From VFMC01 sp037130535 (lineage in GTDB: Bacteria > Actinomycetota > Acidimicrobiia > Acidimicrobiales > Ilumatobacteraceae): DNA of 64,000 bases. Of this stretch, positions 48,785 through 56,922 are shown one piece after another (position 1 is the first letter of the stretch; each line of letters opens with the position of its first letter). The stretch lies in assembly GCA_037130535.1 (NCBI GenBank), contig JBAXSU010000001.1:1-64000 (forward strand). The letters are read 5' to 3'. Made by a program: the position numbers and the translations under genes. The notes below the pieces were generated by a model that saw only the letters and a program-made list of their open reading frames with translations, was not told the origin of the DNA and made no database searches.

Positions 48785-49621
48785 ATGCAGGTGGCGGATC
48801 GAATCGGCAGCCAGGGGGCCGCGCTCACCACGGCAGAGCGGCGTGTGGCCGAGGTGGTACTGGCCCGCCCGCAACTGGTGGCCTTTGGCACGGTGGCCGA
48901 GCTGGCATCGGCCGCGGGTTCGGGTGCAGCGACGGTGGTGCGGCTGTCGACCAAGCTCGGCTACGACGGGTTCACTGCGCTCCAGGCGGCGGTGCAGGCC
49001 GAGCTGGCGGCCCAACTGCGCCCTGCCGCCGAACGCATCCGCGAGCCGGCTGGAGCCGACCTCACCACCCGCCATCAGCAGCTCGAAGTGGCGAATGTTG
49101 AGGCATCGCTGGGGGCTGTGTCGGCCGAGACGCTCGCCGCAGTGGTCGACCACCTGGCCGACCGCGACGCCCGGGTGTTCGTCCTGTCGGGCGACGCGTC
49201 GCGTGGTGTGGCACTGCAGTTCGTGGGCGACCTCGGGTCACTCCGCGACGACGTGACGCTCATCGACGGCAATCCCGTCGCCGTTCGTCGCCAGGCGGCT
49301 CTGCTGCACGCCGGCGACGTACTGCTGACGCTCGACCTGCGCCGCTACGAGCGATGGGTGATCGACGTCGCGCAAACCGCCCGCGCTGCGGGGGTGTGGT
49401 CGGTGGCGCTCACCGACAGCGTGCTGTCGCCACTCGCGCAGATCGCCGATGCGACTGTGGTGCTCGCGGCCGCCGGGAGCGGCCCGTTCGACAGCCACAC
49501 CGGCACGCTGGCGGTATTCGACCTGTTCGTCTCGGCGGTGGCCGACCGGTTGCGGGCCCACGCCACCGAGCGCCTCGACCGGCTCGAGGCCGTCTGGCGC
49601 GAAGTGCTCACCGACCGCTGA
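48785..49621 (+). CDS. MurR/RpiR family transcriptional regulator
   Basis: This 278-residue protein has an N-terminal HTH_6 domain (residues about 1-75: LTTAERRVAEVVLARP, ELASAAGSGAATVVRLSTKLGYDGF) and a C-terminal SIS domain (about residues 110-250; VFVLSGDASRGVALQF, LLTLDLRRYERWV). SIS domains usually bind sugar phosphates. It is divergent from the oxygenase-aldolase pair with inverted repeats between, so it probably controls that pair and itself. The SIS ligand may not be a sugar phosphate here. Confidence 0.88.
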   Translation: MQVADRIGSQGAALTTAERRVAEVVLARPQLVAFGTVAELASAAGSGAATVVRLSTKLGYDGFTALQAAVQAELAAQLRPAAERIREPAGADLTTRHQQLEVANVEASLGAVSAETLAAVVDHLADRDARVFVLSGDASRGVALQFVGDLGSLRDDVTLIDGNPVAVRRQAALLHAGDVLLTLDLRRYERWVIDVAQTARAAGVWSVALTDSVLSPLAQIADATVVLAAAGSGPFDSHTGTLAVFDLFVSAVADRLRAHATERLDRLEAVWREVLTDR

Positions 49622-49659
49622 TCACCCGTCGGCCGGCACCATGCAAGCCTCATGCCGCC

Positions 49660-49665
49660 TAGTAT
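49660..49665 (+). promoter_or_regulatory. Predicted -10 element of the gene at 49672
   Basis: TAGTAT six bases before the ATG. Its last two bases lie inside the palindrome at 49664-49681. Confidence 0.45.
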
Positions 49666-49681
49666 TTCGTCATGACGAAAT
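49664..49681. promoter_or_regulatory. Perfect 18-bp palindrome across the start codon
   Basis: ATTTCGTCATGACGAAAT is an exact palindrome. It covers the end of the -10 element, the predicted transcription start and the first three codons (ATG at 49672). A protein bound here would block transcription initiation. The AT content stands out in this GC-rich sequence. Confidence 0.75.
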
Positions 49682-50037
49682 CAGGAGATGAGCCGTCGTC
49701 ACCGGAGGAGCGGCGCTGTCGATGGTGCCGCATCGTCGTCGCGGCCCGTCAGGGACCGGGTCGGCCTCGGGAGTTCTGTTCGCAGCGTTGCCGTCAGTGG
49801 GACTGGGTCTCGCGCCAGCGGGCACGCGAGCTGGCGCTCAGCGAGGGCGAGTTGGTGATGGCGCGTAGCGAGCTCGACGCGTTGTACGACGACCTGTACG
49901 TGCTGCAGTGCGCGGTGGTCGACACCCGGCGCGACCTCGAGCACCAGCTGACCGCCACAGAAGCACTCGACGCCCTGCGATGGCTGCTCGAGGCCGCAGA
50001 ACCCCTGGCAGGCCGCCGTCTGCCGGCATCCGGGTGA
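49672..50037 (+). CDS. Small protein with a zinc-finger-like N-terminus and coiled coil
   Basis: A 121-residue protein. CRWCRIVVAARQGPGRPREFCSQRCRQWDW carries four cysteines arranged C-x2-C-x17-C-x3-C and is likely to bind zinc; such short fingers occur in actinobacterial DNA- or protein-binding proteins. A long helix follows (LALSEGELVMARSELDALYDDLYVLQCAVVDTRRDLEHQL), probably a coiled coil. Its gene has a palindrome over the start codon, suggesting autoregulation. Family not recognised. Confidence 0.65.
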   Translation: MTKSGDEPSSPEERRCRWCRIVVAARQGPGRPREFCSQRCRQWDWVSRQRARELALSEGELVMARSELDALYDDLYVLQCAVVDTRRDLEHQLTATEALDALRWLLEAAEPLAGRRLPASG

Positions 50038-50126
50038 GCTCCGGCTCGGCACCCCGGTCGTCGCCGGTTCGGCACAACGCCCATAATCCTCGTTATGTCA
50101 ACCAAATCCGCCAAACCCGCAGCGTT

Positions 50127-50164
50127 TGTGAGCGGAGCCCCACCACCCCGCTCTTCCGCTCACA
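50127..50164. other. 10-bp inverted repeat before the Vps62-like gene
   Basis: TGTGAGCGGA and TCCGCTCACA are separated by 18 bases. The right arm ends 10 bases before a TACCAT -10 element. It may be a terminator for the upstream gene or an operator for the next one. Confidence 0.45.
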
Positions 50165-50173
50165 CACGCCATC

Positions 50174-50179
50174 TACCAT
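50174..50179 (+). promoter_or_regulatory. Predicted -10 element of the Vps62-like gene
   Basis: TACCAT seven bases before the ATG at 50187. Confidence 0.4.
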
Positions 50180-50186
50180 CGCCACG

Positions 50187-52079
50187 ATGACTGGTCGGCT
50201 GCGCACCGTGTGGGCACTGGGGTTGGTGGTGGGTGCGATCGCCGCGCTGCTGGTTCCTGTGGTTGCTCAGCCGGCGGCTGCGGTTGTGCCGCCGACGGAA
50301 CGCTCCGACGTGGCGGGCGGCGACGGCGATGCGGCTGGCGAACTGGCCGCACTGCACACTCCCCTCCTACGGGTGCAGCAGCAGCTGGTGGCGTGCGGTC
50401 CGGGCGAGCCGTACCGGGTGATGGCGGTCGACGCTCTGTTCGGCCGTGAAGGCGTGGTGCTCCGTACGCCCGCTGGCACGGTGAAGGCGCCCACCGAGGC
50501 CGAGCTGGCCGACAGCGCCGGCGACTGGTACCTCGACATCCCGGGCAATGCCCTGTCGCCGGGCTGCTCGTACGAGCAGTTGTTCGATCAGTGGCGTACC
50601 CCGCCGGTGATCTACGCGCATGTGTTCTCGGATCCCGACGACCCCGCGACGCTGGTGCTCCAGTACTGGTTCTTCTACCTCTACAACGACTGGAACGACC
50701 GCCACGAGGGCGACTGGGAGATGATCCAGCTGTTCTTCGACGCGCCCGACGCACGCTCGGCCATCGGTACCGAGCCCCGCCTGGTGGCCTTCGCCCAGCA
50801 CGAGGGTGCCGAGGTGTCGGACTGGAGCGACGACGTGCTGCAGGTCGTCGACGGAACGCGGCCCGTCGTATACGTGGCGGCCGGCAGCCATGCCTCGTAC
50901 TTCCAGGCCGAGCGGTGGTTCGGCAAGAGCGCGCAGAGTGGCTTCGGCTGCGACGACACACGGGCACCGTCCGAGGACGTGTCGCCCGACGTGATCATGC
51001 TCGACGACGAGGCCCTGCCCACCTGGGCGGGGTTCCAGGGACGCTGGGGCGAGAAGCAGCCGTCGTTCAACAACGGCCCCACCGGGCCGAACATGAAGAC
51101 ACAGTGGACCAACCCGGTGCGCTGGGTCGACGAGGAAGGTCGGCGGGGTGCCGCCAACCTGCCGGCGGAGGGCACAAAGGTCACCGACGCGTTCTGCGCG
51201 GTGGCCAGTTACGCCTCGCAATTCCTGTTCCGGCTGCTGCAAGAGCCGCTGCTCACCGGCACGTTCCTCGTCTGCTTGCTCGTGGTCGTCACCGTGCTGC
51301 TGCGGCGCACCCGCTGGCGGCCGGTGTTCACCCGGCCCGTGCGGGCCCGGCGCGCCGGTGGCCAGATCATCCGCGCCGCGGTGTCGACCGTTCGGCGGCG
51401 GCCACTGTTGTACATGCGGATCGGGGCGCTGCTCCCCCTCGCCGGCCTGCTCGCGACGATCATCCAGACCGTGGTGCTCCGCTTCACCGAGTTGGGCGAT
51501 GTGGCCGACGTGGCCGACCGCGGTTCGGCATCGGGCAGCATCGGTGCCCTGTTGCTCGGTTCGCTCTTCATCGGCCCGGCCACGGCGACGGTGAGCGTGG
51601 CGGCGATGATTGCCACGCTGCGCATCGACGCCGACGAGCCCGTGTCGTGGCGCATCGTGGTTGCCGAGGTGTGGCGACGGCGACGCACCGTCTTGTTCTC
51701 ATTGCTCCTCACGGCAAGCCTCGCCGGCCTCGCCGCCTCCACCGTGCTGCTCCCCCTCGGTCTCGTCCTGCTCGCCATGTGGGCCGTGGCGGTGCCTGCG
51801 GCACTGGTCGACTCCGCTCCCCTGTGGCTCAGCCGGCGGCTCACCCGGCGCCGCCGGCTGCGTTCGCTGGTGCTGGGCGGCGCTGCGTTCACCCTGGCCA
51901 CCGTCGTCCCGGCGGCATGCGGTGTGCTGGCGCTGCTGGTCACCGACTGGTCGTTCGCGGTGGTGAACCTCATCGACGGTGTCGTCGGCCTGCTGCTGGT
52001 GCCCACTGCCGGCATCATCTCGCTGCTGCAGTTCGGCGACCTGCGCGAGCGCCTCGGCTACGGCACGCTGCCCGACTGA
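50187..52079 (+). CDS. Vps62-like exported and membrane-anchored protein
   Basis: A 630-residue protein. It has a signal peptide (residues about 5-32), an extracellular domain to about residue 345 with the Vps62-type motif NDWNDRHEGDWEMIQL and VVYVAAGSHASYF, and then several membrane segments with Arg-rich loops (ending about residue 620). The bacterial Vps62 domain resembles a family linked to yeast vacuolar sorting, but its role in bacteria is unknown. ATG at 50187 gives an intact signal peptide. The membrane half has no obvious transporter signature. Confidence 0.7.
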   Translation: MTGRLRTVWALGLVVGAIAALLVPVVAQPAAAVVPPTERSDVAGGDGDAAGELAALHTPLLRVQQQLVACGPGEPYRVMAVDALFGREGVVLRTPAGTVKAPTEAELADSAGDWYLDIPGNALSPGCSYEQLFDQWRTPPVIYAHVFSDPDDPATLVLQYWFFYLYNDWNDRHEGDWEMIQLFFDAPDARSAIGTEPRLVAFAQHEGAEVSDWSDDVLQVVDGTRPVVYVAAGSHASYFQAERWFGKSAQSGFGCDDTRAPSEDVSPDVIMLDDEALPTWAGFQGRWGEKQPSFNNGPTGPNMKTQWTNPVRWVDEEGRRGAANLPAEGTKVTDAFCAVASYASQFLFRLLQEPLLTGTFLVCLLVVVTVLLRRTRWRPVFTRPVRARRAGGQIIRAAVSTVRRRPLLYMRIGALLPLAGLLATIIQTVVLRFTELGDVADVADRGSASGSIGALLLGSLFIGPATATVSVAAMIATLRIDADEPVSWRIVVAEVWRRRRTVLFSLLLTASLAGLAASTVLLPLGLVLLAMWAVAVPAALVDSAPLWLSRRLTRRRRLRSLVLGGAAFTLATVVPAACGVLALLVTDWSFAVVNLIDGVVGLLLVPTAGIISLLQFGDLRERLGYGTLPD

Positions 52080-52094
52080 GGCGGCTGCGGTGTG

Positions 52095-53609
52095 TCAGCC
52101 CACCGAGTCGAGTGCGGCGCGCCGACGGACGACGAAGTCGACGAGCGCTTCATCGATGGCCGGGTCGAGGGCCGGTGCCTCGTACTGGTCGAGCAACTGC
52201 TTCCAGATGCGGTTGGCGCGGTGGGTGGCGTCGACCGAGCCGGCCTCCTGCCAGGTCTCGAAGTTGCGCCAATCCGACACGAGCGGCGAGTAGAAGGCTC
52301 GTTCGTAGCGCTCCATCGTGTGTGGCGAGGCGAAGAAGTGCCCGCCCGGGCCTACGGCGGTGATGGCATCGAGCCCGATCTCGGCGTCGGTCACCTCGAT
52401 GGGCTTCAGGTACTCGGCCATCATCTGCAGCATCTCGGCGTCGATGATCAGCTTCTCGAACGATGCGGTGAGGCCGCCCTCGAGCCATCCGGCGGCGTGG
52501 TTCACCAGATGGGCGCCGCCCATCACGGCACCCCACAGCGACATCGAACTCTCGTAGACCGCCTGGGCGTCGACAGCGTTCGAGGCCGTGGTGTTCGACG
52601 ACCGGAACGGCAGGCCGTAGCGGCGGGCCAACTGCCCGCTCGCCTGTGCCGCGCGGGTGAACTCAGGGGTGCCGAAGGCCGGTGAGCCGCTGCGCATGTC
52701 GACGTTCGACGTGAACGAGCCGTAGATGGCCGGTGCGCCGGGCCTCACCAGTTGGGTGAGGGTGATACCGGCCAGTGCCTCGGCGTTCTGCAGTACCAGG
52801 GCGCCGGCGATGGTGGCGGGGGCCATTGCCCCGGCAAGGGTGAATGGTGTGACGCACACCGCCTGCCCGGCGCCCGCCAACTCGATCAGTCCCTCGGCCA
52901 TGGGGATGTCGAGCGTGAGCGGGGTGTTGGTGTTGATGATCGCCATCACCGCAGGCGCTGCTGCGAGGCCGTCGCGGTCGGTGCCGAGGGCGATGGCGGC
53001 CATGTCGATGGCGTCGGCAGCCCGTTCGCGACCGAGCGCAATGGCCTGCCAGTTCTTGTCGAGGGTTCGGATGAGGCTCAGGTAGAGGTCGAGGTGCCGG
53101 GTCTCGGCGGGCAGGTCGAGCGCCTCGAACGGGCCACCGCCCTCTTGGTGCACGATGCCGAGCATCTGGATGAGCTGGAGATACTCGCGTTGCTCGGCTG
53201 CGGAGCCGCCCCGGCGACCGCGGTCGAGGTCGTGGGTGAACGCCGGGCCGCCGACGGCGCTGAACGCCACATGGTTGCCGCCGAGGGTGATCGAGTGCTG
53301 CGGGTTGCGGGCACGCAGGGTGAACTCCGCCGGCGCCTTGGCGACCGTGGCCTCCACCATCTCGGGGTCGAACCGCACGATGAGGTCGTCGACCACGCAC
53401 CCGGCGTCGGCGAAGTAGCGCCGGGCCCTCGCATCGAGGATGCGCATGCCTGTGGTGGCCAGCAACTGCAGCGACGAGCGGTGGATGTGTTCGACCTGAT
53501 CGGCCGACAGCACTTCCACCGGGCGGTACGGGTTGCGCAGCGGGGTGAATGGCTGCGGCGTCGCGCCGGTCGCCTCGCGCCGGGTACGGGTTCGGTTGAG
53601 GCGGCTCAC
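52095..53609 (-). CDS. Trimethylamine methyltransferase family protein (MttB-like, non-pyrrolysine)
   Basis: A 504-residue MttB-superfamily protein with the conserved stretches VEHIHRSSLQLLATTGM, NTNTPLTLDIPMAEG, TPFTLAGAMAPATIAGAL and YGSFTSNVDMRSGSPAFGTPE. There is no in-frame TAG, so it is a non-pyrrolysine homologue like the glycine betaine methyltransferase MtgB. These move a methyl group from a quaternary amine to a corrinoid protein. No corrinoid-binding partner is nearby. GTG at 53609 gives the family's normal N-terminus. Confidence 0.85.
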   Translation of the reverse strand: MSRLNRTRTRREATGATPQPFTPLRNPYRPVEVLSADQVEHIHRSSLQLLATTGMRILDARARRYFADAGCVVDDLIVRFDPEMVEATVAKAPAEFTLRARNPQHSITLGGNHVAFSAVGGPAFTHDLDRGRRGGSAAEQREYLQLIQMLGIVHQEGGGPFEALDLPAETRHLDLYLSLIRTLDKNWQAIALGRERAADAIDMAAIALGTDRDGLAAAPAVMAIINTNTPLTLDIPMAEGLIELAGAGQAVCVTPFTLAGAMAPATIAGALVLQNAEALAGITLTQLVRPGAPAIYGSFTSNVDMRSGSPAFGTPEFTRAAQASGQLARRYGLPFRSSNTTASNAVDAQAVYESSMSLWGAVMGGAHLVNHAAGWLEGGLTASFEKLIIDAEMLQMMAEYLKPIEVTDAEIGLDAITAVGPGGHFFASPHTMERYERAFYSPLVSDWRNFETWQEAGSVDATHRANRIWKQLLDQYEAPALDPAIDEALVDFVVRRRAALDSVG

Positions 53610-53619
53610 CGACGGTTGC

Positions 53620-53997
53620 TCAGCGAACCGAGATGAGGTCGACGACGAACACCAGGGTCTCGCCGCCCTTGATGGCCCCGCCTGCTCCCCTGCTGCCGTA
53701 ACCCAGGTCGGAGGGGATGGTGAGCCGCCGACGGCCGCCAACCTTCATCCCCTTCACGCCGCGGTCCCAGCCCTCGATCACCTCGCGGGCACCGAGCCGG
53801 AAGCTGAACGTCTCGCCGCGGTTCCAGCTGGCGTCGAACTCGCTGCCCGTGCTCCAGGCGACACCGGCGTAGTGCACGGTGACCCGCTTGCCGATGGTGG
53901 CCTCGTCGCCGTCGCCGACGACCTCGTCGTCGATCAGCAGGTCGGCCGGCGGGTCGCCGGCGGGAATCGTGATGGAAGGCTTGGTGCGATCGCTCAT
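53620..53997 (-). CDS. FKBP-type peptidyl-prolyl cis-trans isomerase
   Basis: A 125-residue single-domain FKBP. Features include ATIGKRVTVHYAGVAWSTGSEFDASWNRGETFSFRLGAREVIEGWDRGVKGMKVGGRRRLTIPSDLGYGSRGAGGAIKGGETLVFVVDLISV, with the binding-pocket residues of FKBP. It lacks a signal peptide and is cytoplasmic. Its stop lies 10 bases before the MttB-like start. ATG at 53997 follows TAGGGT by six bases. Confidence 0.93.
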   Translation of the reverse strand: MSDRTKPSITIPAGDPPADLLIDDEVVGDGDEATIGKRVTVHYAGVAWSTGSEFDASWNRGETFSFRLGAREVIEGWDRGVKGMKVGGRRRLTIPSDLGYGSRGAGGAIKGGETLVFVVDLISVR

Positions 53998-54003
53998 GGC
54001 CCG

Positions 54004-54009
54004 ACCCTA
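54004..54009 (-). promoter_or_regulatory. Predicted -10 element of the FKBP gene
   Basis: TAGGGT on the minus strand six bases before the ATG at 53997. Confidence 0.45.
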
Positions 54010-54067
54010 GCCGCTGCCCGGTCTGCCAGTCCCTGGCGGGTCGACGCTGGTTTGCGGCAGAAGCCAC

Positions 54068-54085
54068 ACCCGAACTTGTTCGGGT
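54068..54085. promoter_or_regulatory. Inverted repeat upstream of the FKBP gene
   Basis: ACCCGAAC-TT-GTTCGGGT, an 18-base palindrome with a two-base centre, too tight for an RNA hairpin and so more likely a protein-binding site. It lies between the FKBP gene and the EamA gene. Confidence 0.4.
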
Positions 54086-54141
54086 TTCCGTCGTAGACAA
54101 CCGAAACTCGAACAAGATCGACATCGGCCGATGCGGGGCGC

Positions 54142-54972
54142 TCAGCCGAGGGCCATCAGCGCGACGCCCACCGCGGTGGCAGCTACCCCGATGCCCTGCC
54201 ACCAGCGCATCCGTTCGCGGTTGAACAGCACCGACAGGATCACCGCCACCGTGGCAAACTGCGAGCCGGCCACCGACACCGGGCCCGACGCACCCTCGCG
54301 GAAGGCCAACTGCAGCGAGGCGATAGCCACCACACCGAACACGCCGCTGATCATGGCCATGCGACGGCCGAGCGGGTGCTGCACCAGGAACGGCTCGGGA
54401 CGGAACAGGGCGATGACGCACAGCAACAGCAAGCCGCTACCGCGCTGAGCGAACACGGGCGCCAGTCCGGCCTCGGCGCTCACCTCTCCCATCAACGTGA
54501 AGGCGATGCCGAACCCGATGCCCGAGGTGACCCCGAGGATGGCGCCCTGGCGCACGCTCCCCTCGCCGCCCGGCTGATAGCTGGTCAGCACCACAGCGAC
54601 GAGACCGATGGCGATGCCGACCGTGCCGAGGGTGCTGGGCCGTTCGCCGCGAACCAGATCGGTGAGCACCGGCACAGCAGCCAACAGCACCGACGAGATC
54701 GGGGCGACGATGCCGATGCGCGACACCTTGTAGCCGTGGTACAGCAGCATCAGCCCGGTGATCATCGACAGACCGGCCAGCGCCCCGAGCAGCATGTCGC
54801 GGCGGATCCACTGCGAGTCGACCACCAGGATGAGCAGCGGCGACAACACTGCCGACGTGAGCACGACGGTGCGGGTGACGGTGAGGCTGGCGGCGTGGCG
54901 CGCCGAGCGGGCCGCGAAGAAGTCGGAGGTGCCGAGCAGCACGGCGGCAACGGCGGCGAGGAGGATGGCCAT
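54142..54972 (-). CDS. EamA/DMT family transporter
   Basis: A 276-residue membrane protein with ten predicted spans in two EamA repeats (first AILLAAVAAVLLGTSDFFAARSA, second GVTSGIGFGIAFTLMGEVSAEAG). This superfamily exports or imports small metabolites such as amino acids and nucleotide sugars. It lies 19 bases after the Rieske gene, so it may move the substrate or product of the local pathway (inference). Confidence 0.83.
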   Translation of the reverse strand: MAILLAAVAAVLLGTSDFFAARSARHAASLTVTRTVVLTSAVLSPLLILVVDSQWIRRDMLLGALAGLSMITGLMLLYHGYKVSRIGIVAPISSVLLAAVPVLTDLVRGERPSTLGTVGIAIGLVAVVLTSYQPGGEGSVRQGAILGVTSGIGFGIAFTLMGEVSAEAGLAPVFAQRGSGLLLLCVIALFRPEPFLVQHPLGRRMAMISGVFGVVAIASLQLAFREGASGPVSVAGSQFATVAVILSVLFNRERMRWWQGIGVAATAVGVALMALG

Positions 54973-54991
54973 CGACGGGGTTTCGGCCGGA

Positions 54992-55969
54992 TCAGGCCGC
55001 GTAGAACTGGTTGGCCCAGCGGCGGAAGGCGGCGAAGGGGCCGTCGGTGTCGGCGAGTGCGGGGCGGTCGATGTAGGTCTTGTGCTCCCAGATCGGCTTG
55101 TCCTCGAGCAGTTGGCGCGACACCTCGTTCACGAAGGCCTCGCCCACGCTGCTGGTCACCCGGTCGTCGGCGAAGCGCCGCACGCAGAACGTGAAGCGCA
55201 TCTCGCAGCGGTCGGGTTCCACCGGTGTGGCGCAGCCGAGCAGCAGGGTTTCGACGATGCCACTGAAGCGCACCACTGAGAACCCGGGGCCCCATCCGTC
55301 GCTGTCGATACGACCTTCGGTGGTGCCGCGCGGGGTGACGAAGAACTGCTTCGAACGCATCCGTGAGCGATGACCGTCGGTGTCGTAACTCTCGAGTACG
55401 GGTACCTCGGCGGTGCCGTGCACGTACCGGAAGTGCGCCGAGTCGACGCCGTTCTCGGCCATCTCCTGCCACGCGGTGGCGATCTCGAACTGGCGGGTGA
55501 ACGGGTCGCTGAACTCCTCCCCCACACCCGTGGTGCCGAACTCGGGCACCTCGGGAACCTCCCACTGCGGCTCGGCCTCGTGCGGGTGGTACCAGGCCAT
55601 GATCAAGCCATTGCGTTCGACCACCGGGTAGGTGCGCAGGCGGGCCTTGGCGTTGGTGCGTTCGCTGTAGGGGATGTCGGTGTTGCGGCCGTCGGCATCG
55701 AACGCCCAGGCGTGGAAGGGGCACACGATGGTGCACCCGTCGACACTGCCGCCCACGCCGAGGTGTGCACCGAGGTGAGGGCAGTAGGCGTCGTGCAGGT
55801 GGGCCGTGCCGTCGGCGTCGCGCCACAGCACGGTGTCGGCACCGAACACACGTCGCGGCACCACCTGCTGCTCGGCTACCTCGTGCGACCAGCCGAGCGC
55901 GAACCACCCGAACGGGATGGGCCACGGCCAGCGTTCGCTGGTCGGCCGCTGCTGCAGGGGCACGCTCAT
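54992..55969 (-). CDS. Rieske non-heme iron oxygenase, KshA-like
   Basis: This 325-residue protein has a Rieske [2Fe-2S] site with C63-x-H65 and C83-x2-H86 and a mononuclear iron site with N173, D176, H179 and H184 in the NGVDSAHFRYVH motif. This is the alpha-subunit layout of ketosteroid 9-alpha-hydroxylase and related oxygenases. It would need a reductase, not seen in this window. Its ATG overlaps the end of the amidohydrolase gene (ATGA). Confidence 0.88.
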   Translation of the reverse strand: MSVPLQQRPTSERWPWPIPFGWFALGWSHEVAEQQVVPRRVFGADTVLWRDADGTAHLHDAYCPHLGAHLGVGGSVDGCTIVCPFHAWAFDADGRNTDIPYSERTNAKARLRTYPVVERNGLIMAWYHPHEAEPQWEVPEVPEFGTTGVGEEFSDPFTRQFEIATAWQEMAENGVDSAHFRYVHGTAEVPVLESYDTDGHRSRMRSKQFFVTPRGTTEGRIDSDGWGPGFSVVRFSGIVETLLLGCATPVEPDRCEMRFTFCVRRFADDRVTSSVGEAFVNEVSRQLLEDKPIWEHKTYIDRPALADTDGPFAAFRRWANQFYAA

Positions 55970-56838
55970 CGGTCGAGTCCGAACACGCGCACGGCGTTGT
56001 CGCGCAGGAACTTCGGCCACACGTCGTCGCGCAGCGGCACGTTCGGCAGCTCACGGAAGATGCGGTCGAGACTGAGGCCCATCGGGAAGTAGCCGGCGTA
56101 CATCACCTTGTCGCTCCCCCGCGTGTTGGCGAAGTCGATGATCTCCTGCGGGTAGCGCCGGGGTGTGAACGCCGAGGTGCTGTAGTAGAGGTTGGGCCAC
56201 TTCAGCAGCAGCTTCACGGCGAGGTCGACCCAGGGTTCGGCGCCGTGGCGCATCACGAAGGTGAGCTCGGGGAAGTACCAGCACACCTCGTCGATGCGCT
56301 CGACGTGCTGGGCGGCCATCGGCAATCTTGGTCCCGGCACGCCCACGCAGCACAGCACGGCGATACCGAGTTCGGCGCACTTGGCGTACACGGGGTACAT
56401 GCGCTTGTCGTCGATGGGTACGGGCGGGTTGCAGCCCGAGGGGAACAGCGACACACCCTTGATACCGAAGCGGTCGTACGCCTCCTGAATGGCGCGCACC
56501 GCAGTCATTCCGCTGTTGGGGTCGACGTGCAGGCAACCGAAGAAGCGGTCGGGGTGCCGGGTGATGGCGTCGTTCTGGATGCCACCGGCGAGGTCGACGC
56601 CGATGAGCGCCTTGGCGATGCCGTGGCCGTCCATCTGGTCGACGGTCCAGGCGATCATGTCGGCATCGCTCGGGTCGTCGGGGATGTCCTTGAACAGGTA
56701 CTGCGCGGGCATGGCCATCGACTGGCTCTCGCTGTCGCGCAGGTTCGGCTTCAAGAAGTCGTACCAGTGTGCCCGCATCCCGGGTTCGGGGATGCCCAGC
56801 ATGAGGTCGACCACCCCGATGTCGCTCGGCATCCCCAT
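55966..56838 (-). CDS. Amidohydrolase_2 family metal-dependent hydrolase
   Basis: A 290-residue TIM-barrel protein of the amidohydrolase_2 group, which includes decarboxylases such as ACMSD and gamma-resorcylate decarboxylase. Recognisable parts are FFGCLHVDPNSGM, GIKGVSLFPSG, YPVYAKCAELGIAVLCCVGVPG and the C-terminal region KVMYAGYFPMGLSLDRIF. The usual HxH at the first strand is not seen; VVDLMLGIP occupies that place, so the metal site may be modified. It is coupled to the Rieske gene. Confidence 0.78.
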   Translation of the reverse strand: MGMPSDIGVVDLMLGIPEPGMRAHWYDFLKPNLRDSESQSMAMPAQYLFKDIPDDPSDADMIAWTVDQMDGHGIAKALIGVDLAGGIQNDAITRHPDRFFGCLHVDPNSGMTAVRAIQEAYDRFGIKGVSLFPSGCNPPVPIDDKRMYPVYAKCAELGIAVLCCVGVPGPRLPMAAQHVERIDEVCWYFPELTFVMRHGAEPWVDLAVKLLLKWPNLYYSTSAFTPRRYPQEIIDFANTRGSDKVMYAGYFPMGLSLDRIFRELPNVPLRDDVWPKFLRDNAVRVFGLDR

Positions 56839-56845
56839 CGCGCCG

Positions 56846-56851
56846 ACGTTA
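56846..56851 (-). promoter_or_regulatory. Predicted -10 element of the amidohydrolase-Rieske-EamA operon
   Basis: TAACGT on the minus strand seven bases before the ATG at 56838. Confidence 0.45.
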
Positions 56852-56860
56852 GCCGCAGCC

Positions 56861-56907
56861 CCGCGATGAGCAACATGCGCACCTGCTGCGCAGGACGCTC
56901 ATCGCGG
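56861..56907 (-). terminator. Nested hairpin, probable terminator
   Basis: CCGCGATGAGC and GCTCATCGCGG form an 11-bp perfect stem around an inner TGCGCA-N5-TGCGCA hairpin. It lies directly after the aminotransferase stop and before the amidohydrolase promoter. Confidence 0.6.
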
Positions 56908-56922
56908 TGAGGTTTGGGAGCG

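Noticed and set aside
54068..54085. Palindrome considered as a LexA (SOS) box
   Set aside because: The half sites CGAAC and GTTCG are separated by two bases, whereas actinobacterial SOS boxes have four; the flanking genes are not DNA-repair genes.
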